Source: Takifugu bimaculatus (lineage: Eukaryota > Chordata > Actinopteri > Tetraodontiformes > Tetraodontidae). From it: a stretch of DNA of 64,000 bases. Shown in pieces: positions 51,023 through 63,771 of the stretch. The position numbers and the translations under genes were made by a program. The number at the start of each line of letters is the position of its first letter. Positions within the stretch are counted from its first letter, which is position 1. The notes under the pieces are model-generated. The model saw nothing but the letters and a program-made list of their open reading frames with translations, searched no databases and was not told the DNA's origin. The DNA lies in assembly GCA_004026145.2 (NCBI GenBank), contig CP034996.1, positions 11,027,282 to 11,091,281 of the forward strand, written 5' to 3'.

Positions 51023-53980
51023 TCCACTGTCGGAACGTCTGGAGCGCCGTGGAGCTGAGCTGGAGACGAACCCTGAGAGGGGAGAAAAGCTGAAGATGCC
51101 ACCAAGACACAAATCTCCTGCTCAATCTGCTGACGGAGAGTTAGTGAGACAGGAGGAGGAGCAAAGAGAGGAGGAGGAGGAGGAGGAGGAGAAGAAAAGG
51201 GCTGCCTGTTTGAGAGGGAGCTGTAATCTGTTAAGAGCAGCCGTAATGATTGGAAGAAGAGGGGCTGCATCGATCCCAAGACATCTAATCAGGATAGTGC
51301 TCCCCATCGTAAACGCTGACAAGAGGCAGATTTCACTCCTTCCTTTATTACTTAAGGCTTCAATTATCATCACAAAAGTGTTACATGAAAATGATCTGCT
51401 CTAACTCAATCAGGGATTATTTTGAAATATTTCTCCCCGGTCGTTACTGCAGGCGTGTCGCCGCGCTCTCCCCCCGGCTTGTGTTTCTCTATAAAGCAGC
51501 CCAGACTGGCAGCGCTGCTGAAATGTTCGAGAGGAGATCAATAGTGTTTCTCTTCGGGGTAAAATATCTGAAACAATTAAAGCTGAAAAAGGCGCTTCCT
51601 CAGTATCATGCGGGTGTGGCTGATGTTATTGCCCACGATGCCGTGACCTCATCCTTTTTCCCCAGTCAGCCCTGCCCACTTCAGACCAGTGAGGGATGGG
51701 GGATGGGGGGGGGGGCAGAATGGGAGAGGAAAAATGCTTGTTCAACAGGTTCAGCTGAAGGTAAAATATGAGTTCCCATCAAGACTGCGCCTGAAAACTA
51801 CGGCCGACGGCCATTTTGTAACCACAGGGGCAGCAAATTTCTAAAGTTTTGAAGATGCACTCGTGATTTCTGTAGCTCTGAAATTTTTTTTGATGACTTT
51901 TGCATTAACACAGTGTTGTACAATGACAGAGTTTATCTCTTCTGGTGACATTTCCATTTAATTAACTTCCCAGTCATGCATTTTCTGAACTGAATCAGTG
52001 AATATTGTGCGGTGAAAATGCAACTGTTGCTGTTTTTGCATCTGCACTCGAGCCAAGCTGCTGCACCTCCAGTATCCAGTTGCAGCCAAAAGCCAAATTA
52101 TTCCTTTGACTCTAAAGCAGTTTCATCACAATCCCTCCACATAACAGCCAATATGAATTCAGCTCGCTGGAAAGAGCTTCTGCAGCCCCAGAAGGAACAA
52201 TTTGCATTTTTTCCCCCTTTTGGCAAAATTCAATTAAATATAACATTCGTTTTTACGATGCTAGTGAATGGACGGCTGGATACAGTGGACAAACAGGGGA
52301 ACTCTCTAGTCTCTATAATGATGTTATACGTTTCTTATGAAAACGTCAGCAGAAGCCACAGATGCATGTGAATCGCTTTAACTCGTGCAAACCGGAGGAA
52401 AGTGTATGCACGCCATCCTTAATGGCAGTCATTTTAAAAATGGCCCATAAGGTTGATTTAAAGCTTGCAGAGAGACAGGATCAGCCAGAGTTTAAACAGC
52501 AAGATGCTCCTTCTGGAAGATGCTGTGTGTGCTAGTGTTGAATAAAGAGCGGGAGGAAGGTGGGGAGGGGTGGTGGTGGTGTTGGGGGTGAATCAGTAAT
52601 GCTGCTCTCTCCAAATGCCGCTAATCAGCTTAGCTTCAGATTGATTCCAGTCTCTTTTTTTTTTCTTTAAATTGACGGCAAACTGTAAGTTGCCAGCATT
52701 AGTAGGTGATGCTCTCAGAGACAGAAAAGTAACCGACTCCTCCGCCGGGACCGAATAAGGAATTCTCCTTGCTTTAAATTTCCTTCTTGTTTACAGTCTC
52801 TGAAAGGGTTTCATTCAATTAAGGCTCTCCCATACGTCGCTCATCCCACACAGTCGGCCTCTCGCCGTCGCTCCTCTCATCCCACTGGTCTCCTCCCTCT
52901 TTCCCAATTAGCTAAACGGAAACCAGATGAATGTTCCCGGGGGGGTCAGTTCATCACAGACCACACACACAGAGTAGGGAAAATCCTCCTTCTGTCTTTG
53001 ACATCTGAACTTTCGACCTAAACTTTAGCCAGAAGAATGACTGAATGTTAAATGTGAGTTCTGACATGGGCCTTGCCTGGCAGCCCGACGGTCGACGGCT
53101 CAGAGTTACAGGCTAAAGTCACGACGAAGCCGTGAACTCGCTCTGACCTGCAACAAATCACAAATAATGCGAAGGCCTTGTTTATTCCTGCGCCGCAGAG
53201 ATGCAGCAACGAACGACAATCCCAGGCCATTTCCATTTTAAAGCCGCAAAGAGAATGAAAATAACCTGATTAGTCACCAAAAAAGAATTTAACTTTCTAC
53301 TAAATTCACTTTGAGTTATCTGAGATGGCGCTCTGCCAGGGCCGAGGGTCCGCATTGCGTCTATTTGCATAAGAGCTGGAGACTGGCCCCGAGTCAGTGA
53401 CCCAGCCGGACAGCGCCATCAGCAGAGGAGACTTTTGATGAAACCTTTTAGGCGCCAGTATAATTCTTTAAGTAATTGCTTTATTAGGCAGTTTGGGGAC
53501 GCTCCACACAGAAGGGTGCACATGAAACAACCGCTGAGGGTGAACCTTTGAGTCAAACATTATTTTTGTGGCATCACACAATATTATGTTCACCTTTAAT
53601 CTAAAACTAGCCTCTGGGACTCCAGACTTTTTTTTTTTTTTAAATGGACAGAAAAAGGAGGCGGACTTGATCTGCCTTTATTAAACGACAGATTTAAAAT
53701 GATTTGTGTGTGTAGCTACAATCATCAGTCCTCATAGAAAGTAAAAGCTCTGATACAACACGACTGATCCTGAGTCAGGTTTTTGGCAGAGATTTTCTTA
53801 AAAATATCAACATGTCTGCTAATTACAATGCCGCCTTCATAAACAGATTTACCATAAAAGAACAACAGAGCAAAGGAAAAAAGGAATTGCATCAACGGGA
53901 AGAAAAATCCCCCAAAAACAGAGTTCAAACATTTGTCCCAGGACACGCGGCACATGTATAACATGGCAAATATAAAGCGT
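51023..53980. other. Intergenic between layn and complement factor B
   Basis: The layn promoter lies at the left, with a (GGA)n stretch at about 51165-51193. TTTATT at 53677-53682 is the minus-strand poly(A) signal expected for cfb. The 2.5 kb between contain no supportable gene. Several TAAT/ATTA-rich patches (for example about 52620-52660, 52800-52830 and 53460-53490) could be regulatory but are not distinctive on their own. Confidence 0.5.
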
Positions 53981-56900
53981 CTAGGTGCTCAAAAAGTGAA
54001 GCGGTGCGTATTCGTCCTGCGTGTCATTTCCAAGGATGCCTTTCAGGAAGGGGACGACTCTGAAAAGATTTAAGTGGAAATCTCTGGATTTCTTGGTGGA
54101 CTCGAGGAGAGTGCCCGACTTGCACAGATTCTGGGTTCCCCAGCTGACCAGCGCCACCTGTGGACGGAAGCATTCGTTACTGCCTCGGCAACAACGGCTA
54201 CGCTGTCGGAAGAGAGCGGCTGTTCACCTGTATCGTGCGATGCTTGTAGTTCTTGAACACAGCTCCTCCGGAGTCACCTGTATGGTCAAACGCATGAGCA
54301 CCGGCGAACCAACGAAGATTCGATTGTGGAAAAAGCTTCTGCTTCTGAGTGTATCGATGGAATAACATACCTGTGCACGCTATATGATCTCTAAATGGCA
54401 ACTGACCACCGGTGCAGAGGAAGTTATCAGTCACGGGGATCTCGGGATTAGTCGTCGTGATGCCCTCGGCCTCCAGAGCGTAGCGGATGCATTCATCCCG
54501 CTGCCAGGTAGAAAAGAGAGATGAGACTTCTCATTTGGAAAACAACGCAAACGAAGGTGGCTGCACCTCCAAACTCACATTATCGCCAAGTTTAGCGTGG
54601 ACTTCCTTTTCCTGCACCACTGGCGTTTTTCTTGGTCAGGAAGTTAAGTTTTTCAAGATGGGTCTTCAGCAGCTCTTCCTCTGTATGCAAAAGAGACGGG
54701 AGAGACAGGTCAGACAGGCGCGTCCTCCTCTGGCCGCTGGCGACTCTCACACCTCTGTATGATGGGATGGATTTTGCACATACAGAAACCTTCTCCTGCA
54801 ACGCGAAACATTGGTTCACAGGCGTGTTTAACAAGGTGAAAGTGATTATGCTATTGTTCCTCCAGGGATTATTAGCTGTTGTGGCCTGGCTTTTGGTTTT
54901 CAGTTCAAATCCATTGTTTATACTGCATCTGCTACAAGATTGTCTTCCTGTGTCAGAGCCCAACCTGCATGTATGCCATATCACACATGCAAATACCTGC
55001 AGAACACAAACTCAGGGGATCAGTTTGGCATCGACTGTAATGGAACTTTAGCTCTTCATGAATCTCAGGTTGTGTAAATGGAGCTGCGGCGTGTCCGCAG
55101 GTGTCGCCTCACCTTGCTGCTTGCAGGTCGAATCACCGACCAGGCCGAGAGCGCCACTGGTTTCCTGGGTGCACGGAACGCAAATAGGCCTGAAACCGGG
55201 AATACGTGCATGAAATGAAGCTCCCGCTGATGCAGAGGAACATCAAGTCTAAATCCTTCTGTCCTCACCTGACAGCAGAGGAGATCTGAACGTCTTCCTC
55301 CAGCTGGATCAGAGCCACGTCATAGTCGTAGAACTCTTTCACACCCTCTTTCGCTTTTGCATTAATGTTGTATTTTGGGTGCAATTTAAACGTTTTCACC
55401 CTTTTACCTGGAAAGAAACCCACGACAAAACAGTCAATGCACTACATCGTGGAGATAGACGGAAAAACTAGAAAAACCAAAAGAGCGAATGTTTCGAATT
55501 ACTTCTTCCATTTCCGTCATCAATCTCGACCACAATGTTCTCGGGGAGATCTCCAAACGTGAAGCAGTGAGCGGCCGTCAGCACGAACTGGGGAGACACC
55601 AGGGAGCCGAGGCAATTCTTGGTCGTCTGCTCGTTCTTCACGTTCACATGGAAGAAGAAGAAGAAGAAGAAGAAGAAGAAGAAGAAAACAAAGCAGGTTT
55701 GCTGTGTTTAAGGCTGCACACCTCGTGAAATATACCCTTTACGTACACGCTGGAGCTCTAGAACAACTGCTGAAACATTCACCTGCACGACAATAGACGC
55801 CATCCATGGATACATTTTCCTGGTGCTGTCTTTCTCGGCTGTCTCGTACTCTTTGTGAAGACCGCACATGCCAACAACCTCTTCTTCATCTGTGTAAAGG
55901 AGATGCTTCTGTAAATTCGCTAGTCCAAGGGGGAGCCCTTGAAGTGCGAAGGCGACGTACCGATGATCTCATCAAAGGTCTCCTGTAAGTTTGTGATGTC
56001 CTTCATTTTGAAGAAATGGTTGCCACCGGTCCCAGCAGTGAGGGGCTTCAGGTCTGATTCGTAGATCTCTGCCCCGATGCCGAAAATATAGATGTCTGGA
56101 ATAGAGCATAGCTTTATGGATTAGACAAGAGTGTTAATGTGTAAGAGTGATGACACAGAAGGGTGACCACAGCGTTTACCCAGATATTCCTCTCTCGGCT
56201 GAACGCCGGGCTCCTCGCTGGTGTGGTTCATGTAAACCAGGTTCTTTATTTTTGCCACAGTGGGAAGAGGCGAGCCACCCATATTATAAACACCTGAGAG
56301 GACGGAAAGAATGACGAGGAGGTCTGAGATGGTTGAGAACGAACACGAGTCGTTTCCCGTCATGCTGATGTGAAGAAGCTGCACCCACCGTCTGTAAAGA
56401 CGATGATGGCGTGACGATGCTGCTCAAAGGTCTTTTCTCCGACTCGCTGCTTAATGAGAGCCATCCGCTCCAAAATGGTCTTGAAGGCCAGGTTCAGGTC
56501 TGTTCCTGTATGCTCCGCTGTCGGTGAAAGCCCAACATGGCCAACGTCAACACGCATGCAACAGCCAGCGCTTTCATTGGAAACGCGTCTCCGATCTGCT
56601 CGACCCACCTTTTACCGTGAATTTTTCCAGCTTCTCCTTCATATTGACCTCTTGGCCGTCGAAAAAGTCGAGAATGCTGACGACTTCGGAGAGCTCGGAC
56701 GAGAAGAAGAGAAGCTCGTAGTTTGGACTCACGCTGAAGGAGGAGATCTGCGGAGATGTGAAGCAGACGCGACACGTGTGATCGTTGGTGCGGGCACCTG
56801 CGCAGCTGCTGGGACACATGTTATTGATGCGGCACCAACAGCACGTCTCTGTATTAAACTGCAGATGAGCGTTCTTTTGTTGAGCAATCGATTCCGTTAT

Positions 56901-58881
56901 CAGCAGAATACGCATCCGTGCCCAGAGCCTCACACCGAGGAGCATCAATCAAGGCTATGATGTGTAATACATAATGAAATTGCCTCTAATTGCTGTGCTG
57001 GCAGCCAAACAGGGCTGAGATATTACTGTACTGCGTCGTGGCTGCCAAGTGCCCCTCTGAAAACAGTGTGGGACTCAGTTAATGATGACAGAAAGATGAG
57101 TCAACTTTTGCATCCAGCAAAGAAGAAAGTCTTTTGTTTTTCTGTTGTGCTTTTGAGAAAGACACCATCTTCTTCTTCTTCTTCTTCTTCTTAGTATTTC
57201 AAAATACCTAATCAAATCTTAACTTTGCTAATTTAATGCCAACATCTGGATTCTCACACCACATCTGCGGCAGTTCAACCAAAGCTTCCTTTCTTCTCTC
57301 CATGGAGCACCTTGTTACTGGCCGTTGACTCGGCCCCTTCTGAGCATTTGTGCAGCTGTGGGTTAGTAAAATCTGTCAAACCTCCACCATGCCTTATTAA
57401 ACTACTGGCATTTTGGGCTTTATCCCCAGCATCATTTTTTTAATGAAGAGAATCGCACCCGTCCCCTCACCTTTGTGATCAGTTTCGAGATGGCGTCCTT
57501 GGCGTTGGCCACGTGTTCCTTTTCGATGCTCTCAGAAATGTCAACAGCAATGTAGATGTTGAGCGTGCCGTTCTTTGAAATGCGGATTCTTCTCTCCCCC
57601 TGCACGTCATCTGTACTCCCACACACACGGAAGAAAAAAGGTTATTGCGCCAACGCATTTCAGACTGTTGAGGGTTCCTCTTGAACTTACTGATGGACTC
57701 CAAGGTGGTCAGGCTTTCCTTGATGGCGCTGCCAAAAGCCTGGGAAACCTCCAACGGAGTGTCATACGTGTGTTTGTCTGAAAGGGTTAAAACGCATTTA
57801 AATCATGAGAAAACACTGACAGAAAACACCCCATATTCTGTCTTACAGTAACATGCTGGTTCAAAGCCAGTCCACTGTCTGTTCTCCTGACACGTCCTCT
57901 CGCTGGTTCCCATCAGGAACAGGTTGCTGTTGCAGTTGTATGTGACTTTGTCACCAATTCCAAAAATGTTGCCTGTTCTCATAGCACCAGCTGGGATGCC
58001 GGGGTCAGCACAGTGATCCCCCGCTGCGTTGACAGAGGTGACAGAAGTCGTGAGCGATGAGGCGAAGCAGGAATGCGAGGAGAAAGGAAAGCGTGCCGGG
58101 CTTACTGTCACGGCTGCAGATGGGAGTGGAGCCGCTCCACTTCCCGTTTGGTAAGCAGACGCGTCTGGCTGAGCCTCGCTGCGTGTATCCAGAGTCGCAC
58201 TCATAGGCGGTCTCATTGTCCACAAAGTACCTTTCCTGGGGAGGGGAGACGGTCCCGTACTCCAAAACGTTGGGGTCAGGACACTCAACCACTGCAAAGT
58301 AATAAAATAGGGGTTAAAAGACAAAGTGTCCCAAGACAAAGAAGGGAAGAAAATATCATTTTCATTACTCACCTCTGCATCTCTGAGGGACAAATCTCTT
58401 GGGCGCTGGTTTCCAGGCACCGTTTTGGTGGCAGGTTCTCGTCAGAGCAGGGTATGGGTAGTACCCCTCAGGGCAGTAGTAGATCAGCATGCTGCCAGGC
58501 TGCTGCTCCCTGGTCAGTTTGTAATGGCCTCCTTCTATCCCCATATTTTCGGTTGGGCATTCACACCAAACTTGCCCTGAAAAAACATTGAATTTCAAAT
58601 TGAGGGATGAAGTTTGGTTGAAACAGCAACGTGTCCATTAAGGTAGGTGAGAAGAAGGAGAAGAAGAATGCTTTATTTGTCATTGTACAATTCAATTGCA
58701 CAGCAAAATTACAAGACTAGAGGGAGGGTCAGTCGTAACCGCTGCAACTAGCATGTACATGTCACATGTACCTGTTGCATTTGTGTCTAAAATAATTTGT
58801 CCTCAGAAGTTAAAGCAGCTCACCCAAGAAGACGAAGAATAAAAGTGCAGCAGTCCAGCTCCAGCAGACGGGCGACCTCAT
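53981..58881 (-). CDS. cfb: Complement factor B (Bf/C2-type)
   Basis: Eighteen exons on the minus strand from 58824-58881 to 53981-54157; the others include 58373-58576, 58106-58291, 57847-58023, 57471-57610, 56616-56747, 55503-55635 and 54228-54277. Corrected length is 756 residues. Factor B supplies the serine protease Bb of the alternative-pathway C3 convertase. Order: signal peptide; three sushi modules, one per exon; a von Willebrand A domain with MIDAS DISES and AIIVFTDG; then a trypsin-like domain. Its triad is His in FVLTAAHC, Asp in YDYDVALIQ and Ser in CTGDSGGAV, so it should be active. ERRIRIS is the likely factor D cleavage region. One extra A (T run 54626-54630 on the plus strand) in exon 15 breaks the frame before TPVVQEKEVHAKLGDN. 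Fish have several Bf/C2 genes; which one this is cannot be settled here. Confidence 0.92.
55649..55684. repeat. (GAA)n microsatellite beside a cfb splice acceptor
   Basis: GAA array on the plus strand, so (TTC)n in the cfb transcript. It ends about 15 bases before the acceptor of the exon that carries the catalytic histidine. Confidence 0.9.
57171..57193. repeat. (CTT)n microsatellite in a cfb intron
   Basis: CTT array on the plus strand, (AAG)n in the cfb transcript; opposite orientation to the GAA array at 55649. Confidence 0.9.
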
Positions 58882-60314
58882 GTTGAGATTTGAACTGGAG
58901 AACAATGGAAAAAACGAGCTGGGTTGTGAAGCACCTGTAGATTTATGTCAGAATGACAGAAAACCAGGGGGTTGCATGATCATAGACCAAACTTATACTC
59001 ATTAACTTCACGGTAAATAAAAAGAGATCAATAATGTGTTACAGGAAACAACACAACATCCCACATTCGTTTATACCCCTGCAGTTGCCTGTAAGTGACG
59101 ATTTAGCAATACGGGGAAAAAATTGAGTTATGATGTTTTAATTAATCAATCAAATAATTCGAAAGTTTGATGTTACCTGAGTTTTCGAGAATGTTGTCCA
59201 GAAGTTTTTGTGTGATCTGACCGTCTCCTTTTTTAGGCATCTGTGTTTACCGCTCTGTGTGCACACCAGGTCACATGACTTCACAAAAATAATTGCGTAA
59301 CCAAGACAAAGTACACACTTTAACTTCATCATTTCCCAAAACCCGCTGGCAGTGACTTACTGGGGTGCTGATTCAGTTATTGATCAGGCTGCTCGGTCAC
59401 AGCAGATTAGTTAAACTGCTGATCCCTGCAAGTGTGACGCTTCCCTGACAGATTCAGTCATTTTAGTCTGTTTAGTTTCTTACTCACCAGAGTTACCAAC
59501 AGCTCGTATGGTCTCTTAAAACCACTACTGTCATTCTCTAAAAAATATACACACAATTCATTGTTTTGTTCCCTTTTTGGAAACACATTAAAGCCTGTGT
59601 ACCTTTCTTGCCTTCACTTTATGCCTCTTTTGTGTCTGTTCTGGTTATACATATTAAAAAACAGCAATCAGCATTTGCATGTATCTGTCTGTATCTTTAT
59701 GTATCTGCTTTCTGTCAAAAGGATCATCATTACAGCTTAGATTTTCTGAAAAGAACGTAAATCTGGATCCACAGTGCCTCCTTCCGGATGCCATCCTCTA
59801 GGTAAACGCTGTCAGGCCTCGGATTTACATAATACAATCTGAATGAACAGTCAGCAGAGACTCATGTTTGTGTTCAGTGCGGGAACAGGGACACATTTTT
59901 ACCTAAAATGAAAGGATCAGTGATTTGCCAATATCAGGCATACGTGGACCATGGAAATTCCACCAGCAGACACAATATTTGGGATGTTTTACACAAACTA
60001 AATGACTTTCTACTGCACAGTTTTCTCCCCATTTTCGATAAATATTTTCCATTTAATTTTGGTGTAACTGTAAAAGTCACATTCTTATGGTATTATTTAG
60101 AATTGTATTTTTGATTATTTTCAGCATGGAAGCTTTAACATTATTCAGAAATATTTTTTGGGTACGTAAATACATATAATGACACAAACTTTGTTGGACA
60201 CCTTTATTGTCATTTTCTTAATTAAATAATAGATAGTTTATTATTTTCAAAAGGGGGCGATGTCGCGCCACTGAGGAAAAGCCAACGAAGAAGGAAAATA
60301 GGAAGTGACGATGG
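58882..60314. other. Divergent intergenic region between cfb and chek1
   Basis: The cfb promoter should lie in the first few hundred bases and that of chek1 at the right end. Nothing else coding is visible. Within the neighbouring cfb intron 1, about 58660-58700, the sequence CTTTATTTGTCATTGTAC resembles the end of a common fish interspersed repeat. Confidence 0.5.
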
Positions 60315-60351
60315 CCGGAAGTCAACGCTAGAAAAACAACAACGCGCCAAA
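60315..60351 (+). promoter_or_regulatory. chek1 promoter motifs: ETS and E2F sites
   Basis: CCGGAAGT (ETS/GABP) is at 60315-60322 and GCGCCAAA (E2F) at 60344-60351. Both precede a noncoding exon that ends with donor GCAG|GTAAG at 60442. CHEK1 is a known E2F-driven S-phase gene, which fits. Confidence 0.6.
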
Positions 60352-60682
60352 TTTGTGCAGAATCGCTGCCTCGTTACAGATGAGAACTAACATCCAATAA
60401 TATATATTTATATATATTTTTTAAAAGCTCTAGGCTGTGCAGGTAAGTTCAACAGGTTTTTGATCATACGTTTGAGATTCTGTTTCCTTGGTTCACAACA
60501 TTTGGAATTGTTTCCTTCCACATGATTGCAGGTGAAAGTTAGTTTTCTAGATAAAACTGCAGAAATTATGTCAATAAGTGTAAATTTGGAGGAGAAATAA
60601 GAGTGAGCATGGGCTTAATACTGTTGTCGTGGATACGTGTTCTGTGGTAACCTGTCAAGGATGCTGTGTTTCTAGCGCTAGC

Positions 60683-63346
60683 ATGGCTGTACCTTTCGTG
60701 CAGGACTGGGATCTTGTCCAGACACTGGGAGAAGGAGCTTATGGAGAGTACGACTCCTCATTTGATTGTTTTAATATAGAAATGCATTTCAAAGTTTCTA
60801 CTGGCTTGATCTTTTAACTTTGAGCTGATAAAATAATATAATGCAACGCTACCTGTTGCATTCTCTTCATCCCCAACTTTTCTTTGGTACCAGGGTCAGA
60901 TTGCTGGTGAACAGACTTACGGAGGAGGCTGTGGCTGTTAAAGTAATTGACACTTCTCAGGCAAAAGATTGTGCTGACAATGTCAAGAAAGAGGTCTGCA
61001 TTCACAAGGTTAGTTTAACATGAAGGATGAGTGGTAACATACAGATTTCAGCCCAGTACCACAATATACGTGTTTTTTTGCCATAGATGCTTAGCCATGC
61101 CAACATTGTACGATTTTTTGGGCATCGGAAAGAAGGTCTAACTGTGTACCTCTTCCTGGAATACTGCTCTGGAGGAGAGCTGTTCGACCGTATTGGTGAG
61201 ACATACAAGTACTTTTTTATTAAAGGTTAGTTGCTTAAATAGCGTTAATGTTTTCCAACTGTGCTTAAAGAACCTGATGTGGGGATGCCAGAAAGTGATG
61301 CTCACAGATTTTTCCTGCAATTGATATCAGCTGTGGTAGGTGAAGCAAATCTGTGATGAAGGCTTCTCCTCTGCCAATTTCACGTAATTCACAGTTGCAC
61401 TTTAACAGGAATATCTCCACAACACTGGCATCACCCACAGAGATATCAAACCTGAAAACATTCTGCTGGATGAAAAAGGTGAGGGAGTATTTAAATTATT
61501 CATCACTTTACATACAGTATATCGATCTGCTTGTGTTCTCATGTTGCTTGCTGTTGTCATTTGTCCTCAGATAACCTGAAGCTGACAGATTTTGGCCTGG
61601 CCACCATGTTTCGTTTCAAAGGACGAGAGCGCCGGCTGAATAGGCTGTGTGGGACTCTTCCTTATGTTGCTCCAGAGGTCCTCAGCCCAGATGAGTACAG
61701 AGCTCAGCCTGCAGATATCTGGGCTTGTGGGATTGTTCTCACTGCCATGCTGGCTGGAGGTGGGATCAGTACATTATAATCTCGGATCTGGACTCTGCAT
61801 AAACCTTAAAATAACCTGGTATGGTTACATTTTGTCCATTTCTTTCTGCCTATTTTGCAGAACTGCCTTGGGACCAGCCCACCGAGAGCTGCCAAGAGTA
61901 TTCAGACTGGCTTCAGAAGAAGACGTACCTACCTCCCTGGAAGAAAATAGAGCCGATGCCTCTTCGTAAGTGCCAGATTAATTGCATTTCTAACACTATG
62001 TGGAACTGACACCTTACACACAATTGGTGCTCAAACATCTGGGGGCTGACATACTTAGTGCATCTAAATTGGTTTTAGTCTTAATCTCAAAATTTATTTA
62101 AAACACTGTTGACATCTGCCATTGTTGTTGTAAATGGATTTACACTCCTTTTTCACAGGTTTGTTGTCCAAACTGTTGCTTGCTAGTCCAAAACTTCGTA
62201 TCACTGTTGCAGACCTGCAGATAGATCGCTGGTTTAGTCAAGGCAAGTGTCGCTATCGGAATAATAGATACTGCTCCGACTTTATTGTAAAGAGACTAGA
62301 CTGAGGTGTGAATCTCTGCAGGTGTGAAGCAGCCGCCCCCTGGCTCAGGAAACAAGATTCTCCGAACCGATAAGGGACTCGTATCCCACAGCAGGTCAGA
62401 ACATTTGAGGTAGTAACAGCAGCAGCAGCAGCAGCAGTATTCATTCCTACGCCTTCTGTCCTTCTGTAGTGATGACAGGATGCAGTTTTCCAGCTCTCAG
62501 CCCGACTTTGGTGCAGGCGGTTGGGAAGGCGTGTTAATAACCGGCCCAACAGAAGCTCATGTCAGCTTCTCTCAGCCCATCAAACCTGAGCACATGTTGC
62601 TGTGTAGCCAGCTGCTGGGCACGCCTGGAGCCAGTCAGGTCGTTTGGAAGTTTTACTCATCTAGCCTCAGATCATCTGCTGCACGCACACAAACTCAAAG
62701 GCACTGTAATTTATACCACCTCTCCCGTCTGTCTTTAGACACTGTTGCAAAGATTAGTGAAAAGACTGACCCGTTTCTTCACCACCGTGAACGCCGATGC
62801 TTCTTTGAGCGCCCTGAAGGGCGCCTGTGACTGCCTGGCGCTCAACTTCAAACTCGCCTGCAACACACAGGTACATCTGCACCTGGGTGGCGCCGACCAC
62901 GGTAACCGTCCACGTTGACACCGAGCTTTGATTTCCCACTTTCAGGTGACGGTGAACACGCTGGACAAACGCAACAACAAGCTAATCTTCAAAGTTCACT
63001 TGCTAGAGATGGATCAGAGGGTGCTGCTGGACTTCAGGCTGTCTAAGGTGGGTGTACGGTCGCTGTATGCAACCCATTTGTTACAGTTTTGTCTATATTT
63101 ATCTATATACCTTCTATACTATATACTTCTAGCTATGTTTCACTGTAATTGGTGCTGTAAACTTTGAGACTTGAGAACTCTTTAGGATTTTTGCGACTAC
63201 CTTTGTAGCTTCCAACAGAGGCTTTTTATTTGACCGTAAACCTCTTGTTTCTGTGTTTCCAGGGCGATGGGCTGGAGTTTAAGCGTCTCTTCATTAAAAT
63301 AAAACAGAAACTTGGCGACATCATCAGCAATCAGAAGATCACATGA
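60683..63346 (+). CDS. chek1: CHEK1: checkpoint kinase 1
   Basis: Thirteen coding exons: 60683-60747, 60894-61008, 61087-61195, 61271-61335, 61409-61478, 61571-61759, 61861-61965, 62159-62242, 62322-62394, 62470-62638, 62739-62870, 62946-63047 and 63263-63346. They give an intact 453-residue protein (human 476). CHK1 is the nuclear Ser/Thr kinase that ATR activates at stalled forks and that inhibits CDC25. Seen: DWDLVQTLGEGAYGEV, AVAVKVID, YCSGGELFDRI, HRDIKPENILLDE, DFGLATMFRFKGRERRLN, CGTLPYVAPEVL. The ATR target SQ sites are kept in FSSSQPDF and SFSQPIKPEHMLL (human S317 and S345). The C-terminal KA1-like domain has QRLVKRLTRFFTT and RNNKLIFKVHLLEMD. The intron after 62242 starts with GC (AAG|GCAAGT), not GT. 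A noncoding exon lies upstream. ATTAAA at 63608-63613 probably ends the transcript. Confidence 0.95.
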
Positions 63347-63771
63347 GGTTTCAAGAACGTTCCCGTTGCTTTGACGGGCACCTCCATACTCAGCTGTTCT
63401 TTGTTATTCTGGTGTTCCCTGTGTGTTTCTCTGCTGTACTTGTGACTCATCAGAGGTCAGTCGTTCATGACTTTAATGAAATTTTTCACGTTTTAGGTCT
63501 GTTGGTTCAGGTAAATGTTGACAGGTGTGCATGTGTCTTCTGGCTTGAAGCCTACTGAGAAACTTGTTCTAATTATGTTTGACACAATGTTCATTACAGT
63601 GTAAATTATTAAAGAAACAACTGTGGAAGATGGCTTTTCCTAAGGACTGTTGACTGAAATATTCTGTATGACATCATGGTCTGTGATGTCACCGTGGTCA
63701 GCTCAGCATTTTCCATCGTTACAACAAGCTCCCCGGTTTTTCTCTCAACATCCCATCTACAGATCTCAAAT
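63347..63771. other. Convergent 3' region of chek1 and the second factor B gene
   Basis: It holds the chek1 3' UTR (poly(A) signal ATTAAA at 63608-63613) and, on the minus strand, the start of the 3' UTR of the partial factor B gene. Only 158 bases separate that signal from the factor B stop, so the two transcripts may overlap. Confidence 0.5.

Noticed and set aside
51385..52371. Frames of about 120-130 residues between layn and cfb
   Set aside because: Composition is non-coding, with no recognisable domain and no supporting splice or promoter context.
54735..54820. Possible small extra cfb exon reading EKVSVCAKSIPSYR on the minus strand
   Set aside because: Including it breaks the phase. 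Joining 55113 directly to 54680 gives CKQQ-EEELLKTHLEKL in frame, as in the factor B family.
56513..56518. Apparent frame break at the cfb exon starting near 56518
   Set aside because: Using the acceptor CGGAG six bases further along (exon top 56512) restores phase and HTGTDLNLAFK, so no indel is needed.
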